Shown: positions 36,002 to 47,094 of the stretch, in pieces
Numbering within the stretch: the first letter of the stretch is position 1
Layout of the letters: the number at the start of each line of letters is the position of its first letter
Assembly: GCA_028023455.1 (NCBI GenBank)
Contig: JAQFVV010000112.1
Location: 1-64,000, forward strand
Source: Epiperipatus broadwayi
Lineage: Eukaryota > Onychophora > Udeonychophora > Euonychophora > Peripatidae
Direction: 5' to 3'
DNA length: 64,000 nt
The notes under the pieces: generated by a model
Told to the model about the DNA's origin: nothing
What the model saw: the letters and a program-made list of their open reading frames with translations, nothing else
Databases searched by the model: none
Made by a program: the position numbers and the translations under genes

Positions 36002-36968
36002 CACCTGGGTCTCATTTTACGCGATAGATAGGTTCCTCAGAAAACACGCGCAAATGAAATCGCGCAAAAATAGACGTAACTTACCTTGAAAAAGGGGGGA
36101 TACGGACTGTGATTTTTCAAAAATCACGTAAAAGCAAAGCACCAACGTAAAATTACTTTAAAATTTGTGCAAAAAAAAAATAAGGAAATAAAATATGACT
36201 AATAAAAAATTTCAAATTTGAAAAAAATTGATACAAGACAAACTTTTTTTAACTATAATATTTAATTTTATTCAAAACAATATATTTTTATGCATAATTT
36301 ACAGTAATTTACATTTTTTTATACACGTTTTAATTATTATCACTATTTGCCGATAAACAGGTTCGTTTGCAAACTGGTAAAAAATCAGATTCTTCACAAG
36401 AGGAAATACAACTAGCGCCAACGTCACTCTCATGTTGTGTTAATGGTTTTCTGGTGACAACGTAATTAGTAATTAATCTAACAACTAAAAATTAAATTCT
36501 TATTTTTGTCTTTAATTTTTTAATTTTCAATTTTAATTGTGCCCACTGCTATTACTCACCTTTTAAAAATAAACTTGCAGACACTAAATGATTAATAATT
36601 GATTACGTTCTTTTTTAAAAAGCAAAAACAGAATGTGATTTAAAATGCAAAATTAACATGCACAATGTTTGAACAAATTTACATTATAATCTTGTAAAAT
36701 TTAATGTGTGTATACATAAAATGTGGAAATCATGATTTTAATTTCATTATTGCATAAAATCTTACTATTATAAAGCACTGAAAATATTGAAATTACTAAG
36801 ATGAAAGTCGAATTCCAATAATGTGCTATTACTTTCAATATGACGTAAGTGTGCGAAATTTATTATTTAAAGTAATAGCGCATTATCAGAGTTCGACTTC
36901 CGGAGAAACGTGAATCGCGTAACTTCAAAATCGCGTTAAATAAATCCGCATAAAAAGAGACCCAGATG
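36002..36968 (+). mobile_element. Non-autonomous TA-inserting DNA transposon (right, inner)
   Basis: The 967-bp element starts CACCTGGGTCTCATTTTACGCG and ends with the inverse of CATCTGGGTCTCTTTTTATGCG, flanked by TA (36,000-36,001 and 36,969-36,970). The unoccupied version of the site exists inside this window: at 40,915-40,945 the same flanks join without the element (GAAAAGTGTATTTTGAAAAGG). That shows insertion into a PLE terminal sequence with TA duplication, the signature of the Tc1/mariner/pogo superfamily. No transposase frame remains, so it is a MITE-like deletion derivative. The subterminal region GGTTCCTCAGAAAACACGCGC is reminiscent of pogo/Tigger-type ends (weak inference). Confidence 0.8.
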
Positions 36969-36969
36969 T

Positions 36970-37339
36970 ACACTTTTCTAATATAATCACATGTGATGTG
37001 ATGTACTGTATCTTCTCCTTAAACGAAGTCAAGAATTTCTCAGCAATTATGCCCAGAGAAACCTGTTAGCCACTTTATTTTCCATTCCCCAGTCTAAGTT
37101 TTCCCATATTCTGCTCCATCCCATTTCCGCAACATAATCTTTGTCAACTCTATGGCCTTTATATCTAAATCCCTCTTATCTTTTCCCAAACCCAGCATAA
37201 AAACCAATAATCCACTTTTTGTATAATCACTTTTTTCATATTTATACTTCCATAACTTCATTATATATACCCTTTCTGTTTTCAAGCATTTACATTCAAT
37301 TAACAGATGTTAATATTTTCTATTCCTTCTTTATATCTA
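36970..37339 (-). other. 63-codon ORF and flank downstream of PLE-2R
   Basis: The minus-strand frame 37,285-37,094 is open for 63 codons with an ATG (MKTERVYIMKLWKYKYEKSD at the start). Upstream in the same frame, after a gap, HLLIECKCL can be read, a pattern loosely like the H-x4-C of zinc-binding tails of retroelement proteins. I do not recognise the product. It starts where PLE-2R loses similarity to PLE-1R, so it is either an extra PLE segment or the target sequence. The left-arm equivalent is broken. Confidence 0.35.
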
Positions 37340-38995
37340 TCAATACTCCCTCTAATGTTCATTTTATAAAATCATTTTACATAATCACATGACCTATTTA
37401 CATATATATATATATATACAATAAATAAAATTACATTAAATACAATTAAATAATTATATACATATATTATACATCATAAATTATATACACATACTTTGTA
37501 CACTAAATTATATATCATTTCTCATATATTTCTACTAACCATATCTTCAAATATAACCTTATTTATTTATAGTTAACTAATTATTTACATATATCATATA
37601 TATTAATTTAAAAAACAACAACAACAAAAAAAAACAAATCAACCATATATTAAATTTTCCAGTTATCCTTCAATGCCCATTTACTACTCAACTTTGCAGG
37701 TCCTTTAACTAAATTAACACATTTACTCATATTCTCTTGAATATATACTGTCTCATAATATTTCCTTCTATTATAATCTTTAATATATTTTATAACTTCC
37801 ATATCTTCAATACATCTCATTCTATGACCAGTATTCAAATAATGAACATATGGTCCTGAATTCATATCCTTCCTTTCAATAGCCCTATTATGCTCTTTTC
37901 CCACTTCTATTGCTGTTTTCCCCATTTGACCTATATATATTTTACTGCAACTCCTACAAATTATTTTGTATACCAATCCTATTTTACTTTCTTTATTATT
38001 CTCTCTCTTCACATTTGATATTCATTTTTCCAATGATTTACTATTCTTCCAAGCAATTCTTATATTCTCATTCAACCTCCCTTTTCCTAAAATCTTATAT
38101 ACATCTTTATAATAAGGTATTGGTCTCCTTTTATTGAACCTTTCATCTTTGTTTTTATTTTTCTTTTTTCTTTCCCCATATTTTACTTTATCTTTACTCT
38201 TACTATTCAAAACTTTTCTAATATCTTTTTTATTATATCACATCTTCACATAATCCTTTTCTATATTCATTTTTTGTTCAATAGATTTCTTTTTATTTAT
38301 TGTAAGTCTATCATTTTTTATTTTAAACCCCTTTAAAACTGACTTTTTTTGTGACCAAAGTTAGTACAAACTAGGATCAATTATTCCTCTAATTTCAACA
38401 TCTTTAATATACTGTTTCACCTCTATTTCATTTTCCTTATTTCTATTCAAATAAATATCCAAATATTTTAAACCTTTTCTTCCTTCTCCATTGTAAACTT
38501 AATTTTATATATATTATCATTCAATTCATTAAATATTTTTAATATACTCCTACTATTTCCAACAACAATTATATCATCCACATATCTATAATATTTAATT
38601 ATTTCTTTATTTTTTATATATTTTCCTACTATTTTTTCTTCCAAATTATTTATAAACATCGATGATAATAACCCACTTATTGAACAACCCATAACCCATT
38701 CTTTTTTTATATTCCAAAACCTATCCTTATATTTAAAATACAAACTATCACTTATTATCATCAATGCTTCCTTAATAGTGTATATCCATTCTTTACATAT
38801 TCTTCCACTTTTTTCTAACACTACTTATAACTAACTTTATACTTTCATCTCTTGGAACACTTTGATACATTTTTTCTACATCTATTGAAGCAATGAAACT
38901 ATTCCTATTTAATTTAATATTATTTAATTCCATAACAATTTCTTCTGAATTTTTAATACTATATATACCATATCCAATTGCATCTACTATTTTTT
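37340..38995 (-). pseudogene. Penelope-like retroelement PLE-2R (RT + GIY-YIG)
   Basis: The RT piece at 38,468-38,821 is open for 117 codons with MGCSISGLLSSMF and YRYVDDIIVVG. A one-base insertion near 38,820 separates it from motif A, and a one-base loss near 38,470 separates it from GLKYLDIYLNR. The linker frame is 38,022-38,210. The GIY-YIG domain at 37,650-38,012 is open for 120 codons: GLVYKIICRSC, then KIYIGQMGKT, then KEHNRAIE, with the C-x2-C pair expected in PLE endonucleases. The Arg of the R-x-x-EH motif is replaced by Val (IEVGKEH). PLEs copy RNA into DNA at nicked ends; this copy is dead. Confidence 0.88.
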
Positions 38996-39189
38996 TTATA
39001 TATATTATTGTACATAAATTCCCCCCCTTTTATTTTTTTTTTTCAAATATTTTAATATTACTGCATCCCTATATCCTATGCCTCTTTATATATGTAAAAA
39101 AAAAAAAATAAAAAAAAGAAAAGGGAATGGGAAAGAATTAATTTTAAATCCTCCTTCTTAAAAAATTTTTTAAATAATATATTTAAAAA
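38996..39189. other. Spacer between head-to-head PLEs
   Basis: About 190 bases of T-rich and A-rich low-complexity sequence, including a C run at 39,021 and an A run near 39,100, separating PLE-2R and PLE-1R. In the left arm the equivalent spacer is almost absent (about 22,300-22,310). It is therefore an expansion or insertion specific to the right arm. Confidence 0.5.
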
Positions 39190-41010
39190 AAATAGTAGAT
39201 GTAATTGGATATGGTATGTATAGTATTAAAAATTCAGAAGAAATTGTTATGGAAATAAATAATATTAAATTAAATAGGAATAGTTCCATTGCTTCAATAG
39301 ATGTAGAAAAATTGTATCAAAGTGTTCCAGGGGATGAAAGTATAAAGTTAGTTATAAGTATGTTAGAAAAAAGTGGAAGAATATGTGAAAAATGGATATA
39401 CACTATTAAGGAAGCATTGATGATAATGAGTGATAGTTTGTATTTTAAATATAAGGATAGGTTTTGGAATATAAAAAAATAATGGGTTATGGATTGTTCG
39501 ATAAGTGGGTTATTATCATCGATGTTTATAAATAATTTGGAAGAAAAAATAGTAGGAAAATATATAAAAAATAAAGAAATAATTAAATATTATAGATATG
39601 TGGATGATATAATTGTTGTTGGAAATAATAGGAGTATATTAAAAATATTTAATGAATTGAATGATAATATATATAAAATTAAGTTTACAATAGAGAAGGA
39701 AGAGAAAGGTTTAAAATATTTGATTATTTATTTGAATAGAAATAAGGAGAATGAAATAGAGGTGAAATAGTATATTAAACATGTTGAAATTAGAGGAATA
39801 ATTGATCTTAGTTTGTACTAACCTTGGTCACAAAAAATGTCAGTTTTAAAGGGGTTTAAAATAAAAAATGATAGACTTATAATAAATAAAAAGGAATCTA
39901 TTGAACAAAAAATGAATATAGAAAAGGATTATGTGAAGATGTGATATAATAAAAAAGATATTAGAAAAGTTTTGAACAGTAAGAGTAAAGATAAAGTAAA
40001 ATATGGGGAAAGAAAAAAGGAAAATAAAAACAAAGATGGAAGGTTCAATAATAAATGGATATCAGTACCTTATTATAAAGATGTATATAAGATTTTAGGA
40101 AAAGGGAGGTTGAATGAGAATATAAGAATTGCTTGGAAGAATAGTAAATCATTGGGAAAATGAATATCAAATGTGAAGAGAGAGAATAATAAAGAAAGTA
40201 AACTAGGATTGGTATACAAAATAATTTGTAGGAATTTCAGTAATATTTTATATAAATTTATATATATAGGTCAAATGGGGAAAACGGCAATAGAAAGAGG
40301 AAAAGAGCATAATAGGGCTATTGAAAGGAAGGATATGAATTCAGGACCATATGTTCATTATTTGAATACTGGTCATAGAATGAGATGTATTGAAGATATG
40401 GAAGTTATAAAATATGTTAAAGATTATAATAGAAGGAAATATTATGAGACAGTATATATTCAAGAGAATATGAGTAAATGTGTTAATTTAGTTAAAGGAC
40501 CTGCAAAGTTGAGTAGTAAATGGGCATTGAAGGATAACTGGAAAATTTAATATATGGTTGATTTGTTTTTTTTTTGTTGTTGTTTTTTTTTTAAATTAAT
40601 ATATATGATATATGTAAATAATTAGTTAATATAAATAATTAGTTAACTATAAATAAATAAGGTTATATTTGAAGATATGGTTAGTAGAAATATATGAGAA
40701 ATAATATATAATTTAGTGTATAAAATATGTGTATATAATTTATCGTGTATAATATATGTATATAATTATTGAATTGTATTTAATGTAATTTTATTTATTG
40801 TATAAAAATAATATGTATATAAAAAATTGGGGGGAGGTATATATATATATGTAAATAGATTATGTGATTATATAAAATGATTTCATAAAATGAATGTTAA
40901 AGGGAGTATTGATTATATTAGAAAAGTGTATTTTGAAAAGGCCCTAATATAGGGCGAAAACTAGTTCAATAAAGGAAATATTTATTATTTTTATATAGTT
41001 CTTTTATTTC
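39190..41010 (+). pseudogene. Penelope-like retroelement PLE-1R (RT + GIY-YIG, stops only)
   Basis: One reading frame runs from 39,216 to 40,550 (445 codons) with no frameshift but five in-frame stops (39,480; 39,768; about 39,819; about 39,942; 40,161). In order: motif A (IASIDVEKLYQSVP, about residue 30), motif B with Gly changed to Asp (MDCSISGLLS), YRYVDD at about 39,594, LKYLIIYLNR, a basic linker, then GIY-YIG (GLVYKIICRNF, IYIGQMGKT, IERGKEHNRAIE) with a short insertion and one zinc Cys lost. The N-terminal third of a normal PLE is missing: the copy begins at the same point as PLE-2R, with which it is head to head. The 3' end holds a hammerhead-like motif. Confidence 0.88.
40933..40966 (+). 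ncRNA. Hammerhead-ribozyme-like motif at PLE-1R end
   Basis: TTGAAAA, then a hairpin GGCCC-TAATATA-GGGC, then GAAAAC and the palindrome ACTAGT. A type I hammerhead reads CUGANGA, stem II, GAAA, stem III. Here the first box differs by two transitions and one stem II base is lost, so it looks like a decayed hammerhead. PLEs are known to carry hammerhead motifs in their terminal repeats (established knowledge). Equivalent sequences occur at the other PLE ends (35,955-35,999 minus; about 20,565-20,615 minus; about 25,180-25,230 plus). Activity is not expected. Confidence 0.4.
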
Positions 41011-41385
41011 AATTGTGTTGGAACTATTATTAACATCAAAATAAATAAATAAACAAAATTCTAAATAAAACTTGACAAAAAAGTATTATACATTAATTTA
41101 AGTTTATTTGATCTTTAATTTTATGTATCTGCTTGTATGGGTGGCATTGTCAATAATTTTTCATTAAAATCATTTTCTTGTCTGCTATATTCAGTACATA
41201 CTCAGTCATGTGGTTATCTATCTCTTTTGATTTATTATTGTAGTGGCTGTTTTATAATTACAAAATTCTATTTTTGTGTTAACTTTTTTTTTTTTTTTTT
41301 GATGTCTTGACTTATATAATTTTTAAATTAAATTGCATCATAGATATGGATGTGTACAAAGTGTGTTCCTGTAAAAAGATGACTA

Positions 41386-42485
41386 CACATGGGTCTCATT
41401 TTATGCGATAGATAGGTTCCTCAGAAAACACGCGCAAACGAAATCGTGCAAAAATAGACGTAACTTACATTGAAAAAGGGGGGATGCGGTCTGTGATTTT
41501 TCAAAATTCGCGTAAAAGCAAAGCACCAACGTAAAATTACTTTAAAATTCGCGCAAAAAAATATAAGGAAATAAAATATGACTAATAAAAAATTTCAAAT
41601 TTAAAAAAAATTGATACAAGACAAACTTTTTTTAACTATAATATTTAATTTTATTCAAAATAATATATTTTTATGCATAATTTACAGTACAGTAATTTAC
41701 ATTTTTTATACACGTTTTAATTATTATAGCTATTTGCCGAAAAACACGTTCGTTTGCAAACAACTAGTGCCAACTTCACACTCATGTTGTAACAGTGGTT
41801 TTCTGGTGACAACGTAATTAGTAATTAATCTTTGAGACGATGATTTTATTAATTGTTTATGAAACTAACAACTAAAAATTAAATTCTTATTTTTGTCTTT
41901 AATTTTCAATTCGGTTTAAAAATCAAATTTCACATTAATTTCAAGTCACAGTAAGTAATTTTTAAATTGTTAATTACAATTAAAAATCAGATTTTAATTT
42001 TTAATTGTCAAATTTAATTATGCCCACTGCTATTACTGACCTTTTAAAAATAAACTTGTGGACACTAAATGATTAATAATTGATTATTCTTTTTTAAAAA
42101 GCAAAAACAGAATGTGATTTAAAATGCAAAATTAACACGTACAATGTTTGAACAAATTTACATTATAATCTTGTAAAATTTAATGTGTGTATACATAAAA
42201 TGTGGAAATTATGATTTTAATTTCATTATTGCATAAAATCTTACTATTATAAAGCACTGAAAATATTGAAATTACTAAGATGAAAGTCGAATTCCAATAA
42301 TGTGCTATTACTTTCAATATAATGTAAGTGCGTGAAATTTATTATTTAAAGTAATAGCGCATTATCGGAGTTCATACATGTGGGTCTCTTTTTACGTGGA
42401 CTTATTTAACACACTTCCGGTGAAACACGAATCACGTAACTTCAAAATCGTGTTAAATAAGTTCGCGTAAAAAGAGACCCAGGTG
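41386..42485 (+). mobile_element. Non-autonomous TA-inserting DNA transposon (right, outer)
   Basis: The 1,100-bp copy has ends CACATGGGTCTCATTTTATGCG and the inverse of CACCTGGGTCTCTTTTTACGCG, bordered by TA on both sides. The interior matches 36,002-36,968 closely. Its right end differs: 42,378-42,485 is a foldback of about 105 bases, with TGGGTCTCTTTTTACG and its inverse at the two sides and AACTTATTTAACAC-like stems within. The other copy has only one half of this foldback. No coding capacity. Confidence 0.8.
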
Positions 42486-42590
42486 TAGTTCTTTCTCCAA
42501 GTTGCTTGCAGCACCATCTTGAATTAATACATAATAATATTATTTATTATTTATCACAACAATTTTAAGGTGTTAGCATGCTTGGAACAT
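42486..42590 (+). repeat. Short dispersed repeat (GCATCACCATC family)
   Basis: TCTCCAAGTTGCTTGCAGCACCATCTTG...TTTTAAGGTGTTAGCATGCTTGG resembles 45,738-45,870 (TTCAAGTTGCCTGCATCACCATCTC...TTTAAGGTGTTAATGTGTCTGG), and an inverted fragment lies at about 42,887-42,925. It is probably an unnamed short interspersed element. Confidence 0.4.
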
Positions 42591-44042
42591 GAATTATGAT
42601 ATGAAATGAGATAGAGTGTTTTGTACCTTTGTTGATTTCTTATCATGGAACCTAGAAAACCACTTGAAAAAATTTTTGCAACTCATGATTTAACTTCATA
42701 TAGTTAGAATCAGTTTAAATGTTTCAGTAGCATCCCAATTTTTTTAAAAAAAATTAAGGTTAGCACATTGTTTAATTAAGGGTTAAGTCACAAATACACT
42801 ATCAAATTTCATCTAATATGTTAATACCTTGAAACTTTTGTATAAATAGCAAAACTATATTTCTATAGAACATCTGCATTGATTCAGAGATGATGCAGCA
42901 TGCCTCTTGAAGAGAGAACCAGTTATCAGTCACTGTGTATGTTAAAAAATAAAATATAAAATTCGGTATTATCCACAATTTCAAGAATCGATGTTAAGAC
43001 TTCAAATTAAATGGCATGGATGTGGTGGGACTACTGAATATTTTTGTAATAGTATAAGAATTACAATATTTTAATATCAATTGATATTCAAATAAAAACT
43101 TCTCATAGTAGCAGCAATATGTATTAAAAATTATTTTCTCATAAATATTCTAATTTATTTGTAAAATAATAGATATATTCAAGTCACAATATTTCTTCAA
43201 TTGCAAAAATAAAATCAATGTCAATATTGTATATATTCACAAGATTTCTAAGCAAGAAAATATATATAATTTCATCGATTGAATCTAGATAACATCAGAA
43301 AAACTAAAAAAATGTGACACACATTGTAATAACTTTAGATTAAAAATACTTGAAGACATAAGAATTAAGCAATATGCAGATAAGATTAATATCGGACTTC
43401 ATAAAACCACTAAGAAAAATTAGCTTTATTTGGTGGATAACAATTTTTTATTGCTCTGATTAAAGTGTCATCTGGTGTTTTTATCTGTGATATATAAAAT
43501 AAGTTGAGTCATTTGCTTTTACCCAATGAAAATAATGTTTTTCATTTATTGTAAGTTAGTGCTTTTAAACAAATGTTTTAAATGTAGATAATAAAGATAA
43601 AATGAATTTTAAATTAAGATGTTAAAAAATTTTCTCACCGTTACTCCACACCATTCACACCTCATGCCTGCTAGACACTCTGCAGACCAGCAGGTTTTTT
43701 TACATAATAAACACTTTGAATTGCCTGGTAAATTGCCTTCACGCCAATGGTGAATATGAGTTACGTTTACCTGAAAGAAAAAAGGATGTTATTAAAATTA
43801 TATCTTACAATTCAATGCTATAGCTATTAATTAAGACAATATTAAAAAAAAAAAGAACTTAAAAATAAATATATTTATTTTTAATTTTTTAAAATTCTTT
43901 ATATTTTACATTCATTATATTTCTGACATATTTAAAAAATACAGAAAAAAGTCTATTTTTTGGGGTGTGTGTTTTTAAATTATTGTTTAGGGGTTTCTTT
44001 TCTAGATGTTCTAAACTAATTTGAAATATTAAAAAATGCAAC
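42591..44042. other. No gene recognised (right arm)
   Basis: Mirror of 17,575-18,980. The short frames 42,802-42,984 and 43,889-44,077 have no domain and no counterpart in the left arm. Confidence 0.4.
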
Positions 44043-44053
44043 AAAAACTGATA

Positions 44054-44142
44054 TATATATAATTTTTCATGTGTCATAACATTGGCTGGGAAGCGAACCC
44101 GCTAACTCGGGACAACTGCTCGTCACTCGATCACCAACACTT
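44054..44142 (-). mobile_element. tRNA-derived SINE 2 (right)
   Basis: On the minus strand it reads GTTGGTGATCGAGTGACGAG (box A region), then GCGGGTTCGCTTCCCAGCC (box B, close to consensus), then AATGTTATGACACATG, A-rich and (TA)n. The direct repeat aaaaactgata flanks it at 44,043-44,053 and 44,143-44,153. Tail and box layout match SINE 1. The mirror copy is 17,481-17,574. Confidence 0.8.
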
Positions 44143-45625
44143 AAAAACTGATAGTTTTAATTTTAAATGATTGGTTATAATGCAAAATTAAAAAAAAAAG
44201 TATAAAGAATTTGTGGTCATATATATTTGAAAGATCTTGTGTCACCCACTATGCCTACTACTCTGGGATTCAAATCTAAACTGAGTAAACTAAAACTTTT
44301 TTTAACTGGTATAATATATATATATATATATATAATTTGATCATAACTAACTCATTTAATATTGGTTGCTCAATGGGTATACTACTAGTTTCAGATAGAA
44401 ATAAAGGAAAGAAAAAAAACTGTCCAAATTATAATTGCCTAGAAATTGGCAAGTCTTATAAATAATATCTTTTCCTTCATTGTTTCTCTATGATGAATAT
44501 TGGAGAAGCATTTATTCTGAAATTTCAAATACTAATTTTTATCTGGACAGTATATATATATTGTAATGCTACGGGTATCATACTTGGAGTAATGGTCACC
44601 AGCACGTGAACATCAACTGCCCTAAAGTGGTTAGCCATTTGTAACTCTACAGAAAATTGGGATTTAAACCTTGCGGAATCTGAGGAATTGTATTTTTATC
44701 CTAAAGTTAAAAAAAGTAAAATTTATAAAGATCAATCTAACTAAAAGATAGTGCATGGACTTTGAAGAATATCCTCTTCGCACCAACCCAGGAATCATCA
44801 TCATCTGGATGCCCATACACTAAATATAATCCCCCTATCCCATATAGCTGATGTGCACAAATCTAGCTCAAGAAGCAAAAACTCTTTAATTTATTACTGT
44901 GAGTTAAGAGGAAAATAAATAAATAAATTAGCTTATTGTAAATAATCTTAATCAATTCATGGGCTTCCCCTACCTATAAATAACTAATTTTATTGGGATC
45001 ATCAAGAAAAAAACTAAATCTTAGAATATACGCTGTCATGATATAAGGTTGCACACACACTACACTTTATGAAACAGGAATTGGGTAGAATAAACTAATT
45101 AATAAAACTTCATAACTACAATTATTCAGCTAATCTCCTTCACCATAGATAAAAAACAAGTTAAGAACAAGAATTTAACAATATAAAATTCTTGACATTT
45201 CTTTATAATTAAAAATCAAACTTGCAAAAACAACAACATAATCTGTTAATGGTATTGATTTGACTTTTTTCCATTTCATTAAATAGAGATAAAGAAAGGA
45301 AAACAACTGATAAATTAAAATTTACAAAATTATTAAAATTCTATTTTTGCTCTTCCCTTTCTTTTATTTTCTTTTTTTTTTAAAAAAAACAAACAAACAC
45401 TTAAATATATTTAATGTTTGAAAATTTTCATACTATCATATGGGGACTTTACAATAATTGAATTAAATAATGACTCTTTAATAAAAATAGGTCTAAGAGA
45501 ATTTAAATATTATTTTTCCCCATTAATAAAATTATTATTTTTTAATTCTCAAACTTGAGAAATATGCTGCAAACTATCTAATTACTTATTTATTTTTTCT
45601 AGTGCAGCTATGTAGCCAATTGGTT

Positions 45626-45628
<3 letters not shown>

Positions 45629-45713
<85 letters not shown>
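45629..45713. repeat. (TA)n microsatellite
   Basis: About 42 TA units; partner of 16,038-16,125. The open frame through it is again a repeat artefact. Confidence 0.95.
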
Positions 45714-45714
<1 letters not shown>

Positions 45715-45737
45715 TCACACAATGTACACCAATGAAA

Positions 45738-45870
45738 AGATTACTGGTGACAGGTTCTACCTTCAAGTTGCCTGCATCACCATCTCTTCAATGCATGTGT
45801 TATATAATAACAAAATTCAGCTATTCTTTACAAAAAATTTAAGGTGTTAATGTGTCTGGATAATGAGTTT
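45738..45870 (+). repeat. Short dispersed repeat (GCATCACCATC family)
   Basis: Second and longer copy of the repeat at 42,486-42,590; its mirror is near 15,910-15,990. Confidence 0.4.
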
Positions 45871-46309
45871 AGTACTATAACCCATGATGGAACAATGCAT
45901 TATCATTAAAATTTGCAAGACTTTATGATGGAAAGAGGATACTGAAAATGATCAATGAAAATTCTGAACCACACGTTCACATTCCATATCATAAATCCTG
46001 ATCTAGATATGCTAGCAATTAAATATTTTTATGGTGAATAACTGAACTATGTTGCTATGTAACACATACTTTAATTTAGAGATAATATCACAGTCAACAT
46101 AAAGACAGAATTAGTTACCTTTTGACCAGCATACAAAAGCTGATAAAATCTCTTAATACCATTTATAACTAAATTTAATTAATGAAATGTTTAAATTTAA
46201 TATAGATGTTATTAAAAATATTTTATGAATTCTAAAATTATTATGCAGTAATCAAGATCATTTAATTTGAGAATTAAAAAGCACCATGGTTTTTGTTGCA
46301 AGTATGAAA

Positions 46310-46311
<2 letters not shown>

Positions 46312-46386
<75 letters not shown>
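46312..46386. repeat. (TA)n microsatellite
   Basis: About 37 TA units directly before the first 281-bp unit; partner of 15,409-15,477. Confidence 0.95.
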
Positions 46387-46390
<4 letters not shown>

Positions 46391-46391
46391 C

Positions 46392-46672
46392 CCATATAGC
46401 TATCTAGCTTGTTTGGCTGAATTTGAAGACTTTATCGGTCTGAAAAATTTCATGCTTGCAAACTGATAGAAACTCCGTGCATAAACACTTGGAGTCAGTT
46501 TTTAGATCTAGTTTCTTGGCTCTGTCTTTCACTGATGATAGCAAAATAGCTTGAAATCAGCTGATCTGAAAGTGGGCCAAAACGAAAGAGATAGTTAATT
46601 CTGACTCTTTGATCGTTTATGTAAACAAACGCTTGATCATGTTTTTGGTAAAAACGCCATCTGTTGATCATA
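46392..46672 (+). repeat. 281-bp unit, copy 1 (right)
   Basis: From CCATATAGCTATCTAGC to GCCATCTGTTGATCATA. It is about 99% identical to 46,806-47,086 (only a few single-base changes). A 133-base spacer, related to the foldback core in LTR-B (CTACCTTTAAAGG..GGCTTTGACTATG), separates the two. Confidence 0.9.
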
Positions 46673-46805
46673 AACACAAGCGTCAGCAGGTTTTAACGTG
46701 ATTAAAACTTGTTTTTGTTTTTCATAAATCTACCTTTAAAGGTTTCCGCAATGATATAGATTGCAGAGGCTTTGACTATGTGGAGAAGCTGAACTGAGAT
46801 CAGAA

Positions 46806-47086
46806 CCATATAGCTATCTAGCTTGTTTGGCTGAATTTGAAGACTTTATCGGTCTGAAAAATTTCATGCTTGCAAACTGATAGAAACTCTGTGCATAAAC
46901 ACTTGGAGTCAGTTTTTAGATCTAGTTTCTTGGCTCTGTCTTTCACTGATGATAGCAAAATAGCTTGAAATCAGCTGATCTGAAAGTGGGCTAAAATGAA
47001 AGAGATAGTTAATTCTGACTCTTTGATCGTTTATGTAAACAAACGCTTGATCGTGTTTTTGGTAAAAACGCCATCTGTTGATCATA
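46806..47086 (+). repeat. 281-bp unit, copy 2 (right)
   Basis: Direct repeat of 46,392-46,672 with offset 414. It ends in a short (TA)n that abuts the LINE RT fragment. The open frames across both units (46,495-46,677 minus and 46,996 onward plus) carry no domain of their own. Confidence 0.9.
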
Positions 47087-47094
47087 TATATATA

